A stretch of 21,698 bases of DNA from a virus. Below are positions 15,801-21,698 of the stretch, piece by piece. The position numbers and the translations under genes were made by a program. The notes under the pieces are model-generated. The model had not been told where the DNA came from and did no database searches. It was given only the letters and a program-made list of their open reading frames with translations. Every line of letters begins with the position of its first letter. Position 1 is the stretch's first letter. The stretch covers positions 1-21,698 of IMG/VR virus record IMGVR_UViG_3300047457_000412; one strand, 5' to 3'.

Positions 15801-18800
15801 GTCGCCGCCCTGAACGTCCAGATAGGCAAGAACTCCAAGCACCTTGAGAAACTGAAGGTGGAACTTGACGCACAGACCAAGGCTCTCGCCCTGGCTGAGC
15901 AGAACAACAACGCGAAGCGTCAGTCTGAGCTTCGCTCGCAGATTTCGCAGACCGAGGCGAACATCAAGGTTCTGGAGACTGAGAACCAGAAGTTCACGGA
16001 TGACGTCAATCTTGAGAAAACCCGTCTTGTTGACCGTGAAGCGGTGATCCGTGAGGCCGATGCCCGTAAGCTCGAAGGCAAGGAAAGGGAAACCTTCATC
16101 GAGACTGAGGTTCTCAATCGCGCAGAGCAAATCGACCCTATCCGTCCTGGCGAGGTCAGGAACGGTCAGGTAGGAACCAGCATCAGGCAGGTCGCTGACG
16201 GCGTGTACATCAACGACGGAGAGGGCGGCAAGGTGTACATCAATGCCAATAAGGCCAACTCGCTGACCTTGGTTCACGAAGCCTTCGAGGGCATCCTCAA
16301 GGACGACGCCATGAAGGCGGTAATGCCTGAGCTGGTGGACTTCCTCTACGGTCAGCCCGGTTCTGGAAAGAGGGTCATTTCTGACGCCAACCGCCAGAGG
16401 TTCTTCGACCTGTATGCGTCAGACCTGGCGCCTGAACTTCGGACTAAGTACCTCGAACAGCTCAAGAACGCCGAGAAGCTCTATAACGACACGGGAGACT
16501 TCTCTGCCCTGCTGCCTTACGTTCAGGAGGCTTCGGCCTGGTGGCTGTCCGTCGTGCATGACTCCAGACCCGTAGGCTATGCCCCGGGCATGACCACCCC
16601 CAGGGGGCAGGAAGCGCCTCGTCCGCGCATCTTCGACGGCATCTTCGGCAAGGACGGACGCTCCAAGACGAGGGCCATGTACGACCTTCTGATGGGCGAG
16701 CGTTCCACGGCTGAAATCGCCGTTGACAGGCTTGCCGCCGGCGCCGACGCAGAATGGGCCGCCTTCATCGACCCTGACTTCGGATGGTTCGGTCAGCGCA
16801 CCCGGTCGTTCATTCGGTCGCATCTTGAGTCAAACGGGTTCTCGATGCTCGAAGGATCAGACGGCACGGTAAGAGGGTTCTTCCGTGAGGACGGCGTAGT
16901 CCAGCGCGGCTATCTCCTCGACGACATGTACGAGGCCATCGCTCGGAACCTCGGAGGAACCAGCGGCGTCCGCAGGGCGAACTTCGACCCTCTTTCAGAC
17001 CCCCGCGTTTCGGAAGCCGTGAAGGTCGAATGGGCTCAGCAGAACGGCCTTGACCACCTGCTGACAGACCCTGCCGCCGGCCCTGTCAGGGTTATGACCC
17101 CGGATGAGATGGCAGGGGTTTCGAGGCAGATCAACGAAGGCATCCGCGACGCCATCAGCACGGTTGAACCCGGCAAGTCAGGCCTTCAGATCATCGACAA
17201 CGGGAACGGCCAGACGGTAATCACGGGCAAGCCAACCCAGGCTGACATTGATGCCGTGAACGGAAACCAGTCCATCCCCCCTGGCGTACGGCAGAACATC
17301 GTGACCGCCATGGAGGGGGCGGCCAACGGCACGGCTAACAGCGTCCTGCGTGGGCGCTATGTGAACGTCAGGACTAAGCAGAAGGGCGTCGGGACTGAGG
17401 AGCGCCTGCGCGTCCCGCGTGACACGGGCGGAGCCGTCAGCGAGGAGAAGGAGTTCATTCCTCTGAGCATCGTGCTCGGCATGTCCAGGGACGTACCGGG
17501 CGGAGGTCGCCTTGCTGCCCCGATCCCGACGGCGCGCATCGTCGGTCTGGACATTAAGGCGGTCAAGGGGAACCTGCTGACCATGCGTAGCCGTGGCCTG
17601 TTCGATCAGGAGGGCAACATCGTCGTAGGCTCAGACGGCAAGGCTTTCACGCCTGAGCGTTTCAGGGAGTTGTTCCCGACCGACGCGCAGTACTGGAACG
17701 CCGTGAACGTGTACACGACTCACCTGATGGCGGCTGGCAAGATTGACCCTACGAACAACCGCCCCGTGATGCCGGCGAACATGGAGCCTACCGCCGCCGT
17801 GCTCGCTCGGATGGCTGGCAACCCGTCCGACCTCAAGCTTGGGGAGGCCATGCGCGACGCCATCCGTTTCGGTCTTGGCATCGACTCCCGCAAGGACTTG
17901 GTGCTCATCCATCCCAGCCCATACAAGAAGGTGCTGCGCGACATCAACCAGACCATCACGGACTTCCGCATCGACGGCCTCGGCAAGCTCATGCCTACCG
18001 GCGAGCAGTTCGCCGTGGACTCGAACGTGATCGCTTGGTCACAGGCGAACATGTCTCCGTCCACCTGGACTAAGCTGAGCAAAGAAGGACTGGCCGGGCT
18101 TGCCCCTGCCGGGGAGGGTTGGTCTGTGTCGTCGGCGGTGTATCACCCGAACACCCAGCACATCATCGTTCAGGACAGCCGAAAGACGGAAGGCGGGAAG
18201 CCTGAAGTCCGTTTCCGCATCTATGACAAGTCCGGCTCCCTGATTGAGAACCAGGCTCGGAACATGCAGGAAGCCCGCGAGGCCGTAAGGAACAAGATGG
18301 CTACGGACGAGGCGAACTCAGCCATCGCAGACGCCTTGGCAGAGGCCATAAAGGAGGAAGATAGAATAAAAATGCCAGTACTTAAAGAGGCAGCAAATAA
18401 AGCAGGATACACGGTTGGGCCTGTTTTTCATGGAACTCCAACAGGTGGGTTTTATGTGTTTGATGCAGGAAGAACTGGTACTGGAGGAGGTGTATCAAGA
18501 GGAGGCTTCTCATTCACTACGAATAAAGAAGCGGCGACCAGTTATTCGATGAGTGTAGGAGCTTCGCCTGCGTCAGAGATGGTTGTTTCTGCTAACAAGA
18601 TTTTCAGAACTTCTGATCCTAAAAAATTCATCTTCGATACTCCGGCTAATGAAATAGAACTAAAATTGGAAAATCTTGATTATTCAGGCAAGGGAGATGT
18701 TGCCGATGCGCAAGCTGAAGTAATACGAGATTATGCTGACCTATATGAAGCTGCTGGAATGAAAGAACAGGCAGATCAACTCAGAACAGTAGCATCAATG

Positions 18801-20054
18801 GCAGCATCTAAACCTACTCCAGAGGTCAAGAGTGTGTTTCTGAGGATTGGTGACAATCCTTTGATTGTAAAAACTACGAGGAAGAACATGGCTAATGACC
18901 TATGGGGAGTTCGTGCAGAGAAAGGAAGGAATGTCATTGTTGAACTTGAGGACGGAGAAAGGATTTTCTACATTAACGACCCATCAGACATTAAGAGTGC
19001 TGAGCCGTTTGTATTTGACGACAATGGCGTTGAAGTACCTCTTGAAAGAAGGTTTGGCCCTGGAGCAGATATTAGAGGTGATTTGTCTGGCCTAAAAGAA
19101 AGAACAAAAAAAGGTAAAGCCTTCATGGAGGTGCAGGCTTATTACGCCGCCCGTTCCAAGCGCATCGCTGAAATAGCCCGTCGCATCGCCAAGGAGAAGG
19201 AGATAAAGTTCATCAGGGAGAACAACGCCGACGTCGAAGCCCAGCGCAAGTGGGAGGAGGAGGCCGCGCGCCGTGCCGAGGGTGAGCGCAAGGCTGAAGT
19301 CCGCAGGCTTGAGACTGAACGCAAGCAGGCCGAGAAGGACGCCTATGACGCGGCTAAGCGCCAGCGAGACATTGACAACAAGGCCGGCAAGGCTTTCCGT
19401 CTGCCGTCAGAGCAGCTCAGCCTCGCTGAACGCTATTACCTCGGAGACGACGTCAAGCTCCGCAAGGCGCTGGAAGCCATCGACAAGACCGGGCCTGGGC
19501 TCGTTAATCTTCAGAATATGCTCCAGACTCCGATGGAAGAACTCGGCGTCGGGATTGAGAAACAGACGAGCATCCAGGGGGTCGGCCTTGCTACCCTGCC
19601 CGTGTACAAGAAGGCTCTGATGTTCACCAAGCGTCCTCTGTCCAAGGTCAATCAGGACATAGCCGCAGCGAGGGCTGGTCAGATGGGAACCGTTTCGGAG
19701 GCCATGAGCATGCGTCCTCAGAGTGCCGAAGCGCTCCAGGCGTACGACTACATCATGTCAAACGCAGCAGGCGGGGTCATTGTCAGCGAACTCAGGAAGA
19801 TGCAGGGCAAGCCTCCGATACGAGTATTCTCGGTGTATTCTTCCGGCATGAAGGTCAAGATCATGGAGACTGAGGACTTCCGTGAAGCCCTTCAGGAGAC
19901 GCTAATCAGCGCGTACCGTAATGACGCCAAGGCGATTGCTGAGGCTACTAAACTCCCTGCCATCACGGTTGAGGGGATGGCTGAGACTGTCAGGATGAAG
20001 TCTATGCGCGGCGAGCCGCTTGCTCCGCAGGTAATCCAGAGGTACACCCGATGA
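12843..20054 (+). CDS. Giant polyvalent internal virion protein, T7 gp16-like position
   Basis: 2403 residues, far longer than T7 gp16 (1318), and last in the ejection-protein series. Order of visible parts: a helical N-terminal region (1-470) without a recognisable lytic transglycosylase motif; hydrophobic Gly/Ala stretches at about 480-500, 680-735 and 805-855 that could enter membranes; a coiled coil at about 992-1085; a zincin-like segment (1120-1235) with H1145-E1146-x-x-E1149 and a later E1229; mixed alpha/beta regions to 1835; an ADP-ribosyltransferase-like domain (about 1838-2095); a highly charged helix (2104-2180); and a C-terminal region to 2403. Such domain mixes are known from 'polyvalent' proteins that phages and plasmids deliver into new hosts. 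ATG 12843 lies two bases after the previous stop. Overall role inferred, domains partly recognised. Confidence 0.7.
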   Translation: MEPDAPEAPKPYSVPFYTYDQNGQVNGGYSMQDPKFQAGTAESALFLDSPAAQSLPNVRDFTKRAEFLFKVKLGQETNVIGMARAPFASLEPIAAFKDVDDARRSMTLAEIATEHDSEYVFTTISEKLRDISRSNEGNADFRLHNLSDEDVIAISAGMGVESHVIDQMRASKQNPYKEFGIDLMTKVRAKLSRADSEYELGETVANDLMGELFLEDNPEWKARKFLAYQYYTASTAPNNVNQFTHAIGTLFSAFAETAINVGTGTKEALAGTDEQMLSDKYRQNPDLKNKALAILRRAEDVALTQYNQMKSLSREDMYTAALAFAQVPDNQQLLLDIETLKQDGAFTDASRWSRLYSVFDGAIRGTQEFYRMGVGSTDPNSITYNIESAYDDPDIQGPMSAPYAVIRGIKNAFAGTERYRRMSTQELLRSAKVLEDNYNQAHENSDMGGIARMYKAAGMTEASVAADRLTSLGVSEQASYAIDIPTLAGGVAGMFSKGAKAAKIAGFVDDAMKSKAVTLIGDVVAARGAVAAADDAMSIAVKNLKDGFAARGIQVTENEAIALALSQNLASPEARAALAAMSPDVNTVKSAVGGVLAKNKDVRNATKQLLADAKEAAAKAPKPTVAKGAPVAGAVAKGAGKTAEFTGSVLETLGDLILGTSPERAGMVTRRGAQMIRRGATGASVVGGSMVAYDVFTGEISDIPGAAAEFLKGSVQAAAFAAGAKFAGTVLKTNGKLLSNVAIEIAQGNRKGASIFLESADRLEASVEALRKAGASQEKINKTLADAKLLRNAHKAGWEKPLTEMAVISYQGAKAATTGAVLAYLNNTQAASAGAGFGFGGAMIAGAAARLGQMLPSGVEANREMAVLANGLYVLNRRSPKERALFYEMMERNGIINPDGTMGNRDAAIRMLEGLTLLEGGLMGSFEIIREGELMGRTIGMQHAGINVDAIKTLAGQMYPDDAVMAANYAEALVQRANFQNNQYAKVAALNVQIGKNSKHLEKLKVELDAQTKALALAEQNNNAKRQSELRSQISQTEANIKVLETENQKFTDDVNLEKTRLVDREAVIREADARKLEGKERETFIETEVLNRAEQIDPIRPGEVRNGQVGTSIRQVADGVYINDGEGGKVYINANKANSLTLVHEAFEGILKDDAMKAVMPELVDFLYGQPGSGKRVISDANRQRFFDLYASDLAPELRTKYLEQLKNAEKLYNDTGDFSALLPYVQEASAWWLSVVHDSRPVGYAPGMTTPRGQEAPRPRIFDGIFGKDGRSKTRAMYDLLMGERSTAEIAVDRLAAGADAEWAAFIDPDFGWFGQRTRSFIRSHLESNGFSMLEGSDGTVRGFFREDGVVQRGYLLDDMYEAIARNLGGTSGVRRANFDPLSDPRVSEAVKVEWAQQNGLDHLLTDPAAGPVRVMTPDEMAGVSRQINEGIRDAISTVEPGKSGLQIIDNGNGQTVITGKPTQADIDAVNGNQSIPPGVRQNIVTAMEGAANGTANSVLRGRYVNVRTKQKGVGTEERLRVPRDTGGAVSEEKEFIPLSIVLGMSRDVPGGGRLAAPIPTARIVGLDIKAVKGNLLTMRSRGLFDQEGNIVVGSDGKAFTPERFRELFPTDAQYWNAVNVYTTHLMAAGKIDPTNNRPVMPANMEPTAAVLARMAGNPSDLKLGEAMRDAIRFGLGIDSRKDLVLIHPSPYKKVLRDINQTITDFRIDGLGKLMPTGEQFAVDSNVIAWSQANMSPSTWTKLSKEGLAGLAPAGEGWSVSSAVYHPNTQHIIVQDSRKTEGGKPEVRFRIYDKSGSLIENQARNMQEAREAVRNKMATDEANSAIADALAEAIKEEDRIKMPVLKEAANKAGYTVGPVFHGTPTGGFYVFDAGRTGTGGGVSRGGFSFTTNKEAATSYSMSVGASPASEMVVSANKIFRTSDPKKFIFDTPANEIELKLENLDYSGKGDVADAQAEVIRDYADLYEAAGMKEQADQLRTVASMAASKPTPEVKSVFLRIGDNPLIVKTTRKNMANDLWGVRAEKGRNVIVELEDGERIFYINDPSDIKSAEPFVFDDNGVEVPLERRFGPGADIRGDLSGLKERTKKGKAFMEVQAYYAARSKRIAEIARRIAKEKEIKFIRENNADVEAQRKWEEEAARRAEGERKAEVRRLETERKQAEKDAYDAAKRQRDIDNKAGKAFRLPSEQLSLAERYYLGDDVKLRKALEAIDKTGPGLVNLQNMLQTPMEELGVGIEKQTSIQGVGLATLPVYKKALMFTKRPLSKVNQDIAAARAGQMGTVSEAMSMRPQSAEALQAYDYIMSNAAGGVIVSELRKMQGKPPIRVFSVYSSGMKVKIMETEDFREALQETLISAYRNDAKAIAEATKLPAITVEGMAETVRMKSMRGEPLAPQVIQRYTR
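18354..19125 (+). other. AT-rich island encoding an ADP-ribosyltransferase-like (ART-PolyVal-like) domain
   Basis: Within the giant gene, base composition changes abruptly to A/T-rich and codon choice changes too (AGA Arg, ATA, AAA, TTT), returning to the GC-rich style near 19130. The encoded ~258 residues carry the marks of the polyvalent-protein ART domain: VFHGTP (H1863), a GGFSFTTNKEAATSYS block (to Y1901), a VFLRIGDNPLIV strand, E2039 in DGERIFYI, and DPSDIKSAEPF (2046 onward) followed by an RFGPG tail. In the family these residues bind NAD+ and transfer ADP-ribose to a target; here the catalytic residues are candidates by position only. Confidence 0.68.
20038..20042 (+). promoter_or_regulatory. 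Shine-Dalgarno-like site (AGAGG)
   Basis: AGAGG lies eight bases before ATG 20051, inside the end of the giant gene. It supports the lipoprotein start and contrasts with the structural genes, which mostly lack such a site. Confidence 0.5.
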
Positions 20055-20818
20055 GGATTGCCCTTATTTCAGCATTGGCAGTCCTTACGGGCTGTTCCAC
20101 GGTCAAGGACTGGTTCAAGGCCGAGGAGGAGCCGAAGAAGGTGGTTGTCACCCAGTCGGCAGACCCTGGCGCCATGTCCAAGCTGGGGGACAAGATTGAC
20201 AAGTCCGATAGCCGGGTGGCCGCTGCTTTGACCGCTGCCATCGAGAACAAGGACAAGCCGGACGTCGTCCAGGCTGAAGGCAGCCTCGCCCTCGCTTACC
20301 TCCCGAAGCCAACGGACGGAGATCTGGCCTTCGCCCGTGCAAGGGCCGCCAAGGCCGACCCCAAGGACTACCTTGAGCAGTCGAAGTTCGCCAAGGAGTT
20401 CCTCGCCAGTCTGGACAAGGAATGGAAGGATGCTCAGGACAAGGCCAAGAAGAACGCCGACGACCTGACTGCCGCCATGACTAAGATTAACGACCTGAAC
20501 GTCGAGCTGGCTAAGGTTCGCAAGGATGCGGAGATTAATCTACGCAAGGCCGAGGCCGAGGCGTCCAAGAACGTATGGACTCTGGCAGGGGTGGCTCTGG
20601 TCGCCCTGGGCGCCATCCTGACCGCGTTCATGGGGGTAAGGGTCGGCGGCGTCCTGCTGGTCTGCGGGGCGTTCTGCGGGTCTATGCCGTTCATCTACGG
20701 AAGCCAGTACTTCAACTGGGTAGCCGGGGGAACCCTCGGGGTGGCTGCGGCTCTCGGGCTTTGGCGCCTGTACGACTACATAAAGGACAAGAACGATGAG
20801 CGCGGCGAGCAACCCTGA
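20051..20818 (+). CDS. Lipoprotein with coiled coil and three C-terminal membrane segments, candidate spanin-type lysis protein
   Basis: 255 residues. An N-terminal signal sequence ends in a lipobox (LTG-C15) with Ser at +2, so an outer-membrane lipoprotein is likely. Then comes a mostly helical, Ala/Lys-rich periplasmic part, with a coiled coil at about 108-172. The C-terminus has three hydrophobic segments at about 175-193, 198-216 and 223-240, ending in a charged tail. A lipid anchor at one end and an inner-membrane anchor at the other is the plan of unimolecular spanins such as T1 gp11, but those have one C-terminal TM, not three. It overlaps the giant gene by four bases (ATGA) and the holin gene by 23. 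Other membrane roles are possible. Confidence 0.55.
   Translation: MRIALISALAVLTGCSTVKDWFKAEEEPKKVVVTQSADPGAMSKLGDKIDKSDSRVAAALTAAIENKDKPDVVQAEGSLALAYLPKPTDGDLAFARARAAKADPKDYLEQSKFAKEFLASLDKEWKDAQDKAKKNADDLTAAMTKINDLNVELAKVRKDAEINLRKAEAEASKNVWTLAGVALVALGAILTAFMGVRVGGVLLVCGAFCGSMPFIYGSQYFNWVAGGTLGVAAALGLWRLYDYIKDKNDERGEQP
20783..20787 (+). promoter_or_regulatory. Shine-Dalgarno site (AAGGA) for the holin gene
   Basis: AAGGA sits eight bases before ATG 20796, a good spacing. It fixes that start within the end of the lipoprotein gene. Confidence 0.6.
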
Positions 20819-21155
20819 CGACTACGCCCAGCTCGCCAAGGACGGGGTGATTTCAGCCGCCCTTGGGGGTGGGGCTGCCATCAGCCGCATCCTGCTGAAC
20901 CCTGAGCCTGTCAGCATGGGGTGGGTGATCCGAAGGACTGTAAGCAGCGCCGGCATAGCCGTTCTCGCAGGATACGCCCTTCAAGAGCACGTCGCGTCGC
21001 TTTCTCTTAGGTTCGCCTGCATAGGTCTGGCCGGGGCAACGGCTCCTGAAATCATGGAGGGGGCTATCCGCTGGGTTCAGGCGAGGATCAACTCTGAGGT
21101 CGGAAAGGCCAGGAAGAAGCCCAATGCGAAACGAAAGCCTAAGAAGCGCCGCTGA
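20796..21155 (+). CDS. Holin, LydA/phage_holin_3_3-like
   Basis: 119 residues. There are three short hydrophobic segments (about 17-34, 44-62 and 69-90), and the segment GWVIRRTVSSAGIAVLAGYA followed by LRFACIGLAGATAPEIMEG is the pattern I associate with the LydA-type holin superfamily. The C-terminus is strongly basic (KKPNAKRKPKKRR), as in many holins. Holins permeabilise the inner membrane at a set time so that the endolysin can reach the wall. It has a clear Shine-Dalgarno site, overlaps the lipoprotein gene by 23 bases and overlaps the next gene by 32. No endolysin gene is visible in this window. Confidence 0.68.
   Translation: MSAASNPDDYAQLAKDGVISAALGGGAAISRILLNPEPVSMGWVIRRTVSSAGIAVLAGYALQEHVASLSLRFACIGLAGATAPEIMEGAIRWVQARINSEVGKARKKPNAKRKPKKRR
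21111..21116 (+). promoter_or_regulatory. Shine-Dalgarno site (AGGAAG) for the last + strand gene
   Basis: AGGAAG lies seven bases before ATG 21124, within the holin gene's 3' end. It supports that overlapping start. Confidence 0.55.
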
Positions 21156-21453
21156 GGTGAACCTCATATGGGCTGTCGCCGGCATCCTCGCTGTGTGCTG
21201 CGGGTGCGCCCTGTTCACGGCTTTAGTCATACAGGACGTCCAGCAGACCCTTGCGTCAAGCAACAGCATGGTCGTCCTCATAGGGGCTGACAGCTTCGCC
21301 TCGGACGACAAGAACCTGGAGCACTCCCTGAACTCAGCCAAGGCCACCCTTGACCTCGCCTGCGACATTTCCTGCGCCGTAGTAGCCACATGCGTCATGA
21401 TCGCCGGGGCGCTGGTTTGGCGCTTGACGGCTTGGACTAAGCGGGGATACTGA
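21124..21453 (+). CDS. Small two-TM, Cys-rich membrane protein, possible antiholin or second holin
   Basis: 109 residues with two hydrophobic segments: about 13-35 (IWAVAGILAVCCGCALFTALV) and about 78-99 (LACDISCAVVATCVMIAGALV). They are linked by a ~40-residue acidic/neutral loop. There are six Cys, three in each TM segment, which is unusual. Overlap with the holin frame (32 bases) and its place in the cassette suggest a partner of the holin (antiholin) or a second pore protein. I do not recognise a named family. The gene ends the operon, 24 bases before the terminator. Confidence 0.55.
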   Translation: MRNESLRSAAEVNLIWAVAGILAVCCGCALFTALVIQDVQQTLASSNSMVVLIGADSFASDDKNLEHSLNSAKATLDLACDISCAVVATCVMIAGALVWRLTAWTKRGY

Positions 21454-21477
21454 CGCTGCTGACTGGCATGGGTTGGC

Positions 21478-21511
21478 AAGAGCCGCGCTCTACGGGGTGC
21501 GGTTCTTTATT
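21478..21511 (+). terminator. Rho-independent terminator closing the + strand operon
   Basis: A 13-bp stem (21478-21490 with 21495-21507, allowing three G-U pairs) closes on the loop TACG between C and G, which is the extra-stable cUNCGg tetraloop. It is followed by a T-rich stretch (TTCTTTATT). It lies just after the last gene of the + strand block. On the opposite strand the G-U pairs become A-C mismatches, so it is strongest in the + direction. Confidence 0.8.
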
Positions 21512-21553
21512 GATTGGTTTATGACAGCCGTTAGGATGGCATGCGTCACGTTC

Positions 21554-21618
21554 TGGGAGCAGGTGTAGGATTGCACCCTCATGGGGGGCGTGGCCTTGGT
21601 ATCCAGCCGGTGCTCCCA
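21554..21618 (+). other. Structured intergenic segment: 8-bp inverted repeat enclosing a smaller hairpin
   Basis: TGGGAGCA (21554-21561) and TGCTCCCA (21611-21618) are exact inverted repeats. Directly inside, GGTGTA and TGCACC (21562-21577) form a 6-bp stem with a 4-base loop (one G-U pair). The remaining ~33 bases can form only weak pairing. The segment sits between the terminator and the convergent minus-strand gene. It could be an RNA structure, a DNA-binding site or chance. Confidence 0.35.
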
Positions 21619-21632
21619 CGGCGGATACACCC

Positions 21633-21698
21633 TTACTGATAGCCGAGATCCTTGAAGATTTCGTCGCGCATCCTGCGTGCCTCCTCGACGTCCTTGGA
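21633..21698 (-). CDS. 3' end of a convergent minus-strand gene (partial)
   Basis: The minus strand from 21698 reads SKDVEEARRMRDEIFKDLGY plus a final Q, ending at TAA (complement 21633-21635): 21 residues in the window. It has the codon style of the other genes, and the gene continues beyond the right edge. The ending resembles the 'EEA...R...E...K-LGY' tail of AP2/HNH homing-endonuclease-like phage proteins, but this is a weak match on 21 residues. It marks the change of transcription direction at the end of the late operon. Confidence 0.5.
   Translation of the reverse strand, partial: SKDVEEARRMRDEIFKDLGYQ

Noticed and set aside
12843-20054. N4-like virion RNA polymerase as identity of the giant protein
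   Set aside because: Size and place would fit, but I see no single-subunit RNA polymerase motifs.
21497-21568. Possible 23-aa hydrophobic ORF after the last + strand gene
   Set aside because: It starts inside the terminator stem, lacks a ribosome site, and the region is otherwise explained.
21554-21618. Functional tRNA on either strand
   Set aside because: No T-arm with a TTCRA loop, only 65 bases, and position 33 of the CAT loop is C instead of T.

Overview
The window is a stretch of a tailed double-stranded DNA phage genome (Caudoviricetes), most likely a podovirus (short tail). It holds the virion structural module followed by a lysis-type cassette. Capsid and portal genes are recognisable, but there is no tape measure, major tail tube or sheath gene. 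Instead there is an adaptor/nozzle pair followed by internal virion (ejection) proteins. Almost every gene lies on the + strand, packed tip to tail with stop/start overlaps (TGATG, TAATG, ATGA). This looks like a single late operon. The host is probably Gram-negative, because one lysis-region protein has a lipobox signal. The host taxon cannot be named from the sequence. Most structural genes lack a Shine-Dalgarno sequence, which hints at a host lineage that does not rely on it, or at translational coupling.

Layout, left to right. (1) 1-4472, head module: portal protein (5' end outside the window), a small unknown protein, a ~120-base intergenic region with repeats and a promoter-like sequence, an acidic coiled-coil scaffold-like protein, and a major capsid protein resembling the SU10/DUF5309 type. 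(2) 4481-9419, connector, tail and decoration: a small unknown protein, a connector/adaptor-like protein with an inserted carbohydrate-binding-like segment, a small beta-rich protein, an AT-rich repeat protein, a 41-residue membrane microprotein, a large beta-rich nozzle-like protein and a fibre-like protein. (3) 9419-20054, ejection module: proteins of 142, 280, 715 and 2403 aa, in the same order as T7 genes 13-14-15-16 and in part of similar size. The 2403-aa protein is multidomain ('polyvalent'). It has hydrophobic helical stretches, coiled coils, a zincin-like segment with an HExxE motif, and an ADP-ribosyltransferase-like domain encoded by a distinctly AT-rich island. (4) 20051-21453, lysis-type cassette: a lipoprotein with C-terminal membrane segments, a LydA-like holin and a small two-TM protein. 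These three genes overlap, and they have Shine-Dalgarno-like sites. A strong intrinsic terminator at 21478-21511 closes the operon. (5) 21633-21698: the 3' end of a convergent minus-strand gene.

How the genes work together: portal, scaffold and capsid protein build the procapsid. The adaptor, nozzle and fibres form the tail. The 280/715/2403-aa proteins are probably carried inside the capsid and ejected ahead of the DNA, which would also deliver the effector-like domains of the giant protein into the host. The last three genes probably act on the membranes at lysis. No endolysin, terminase, integrase, polymerase, tRNA or CRISPR array is seen in the window.
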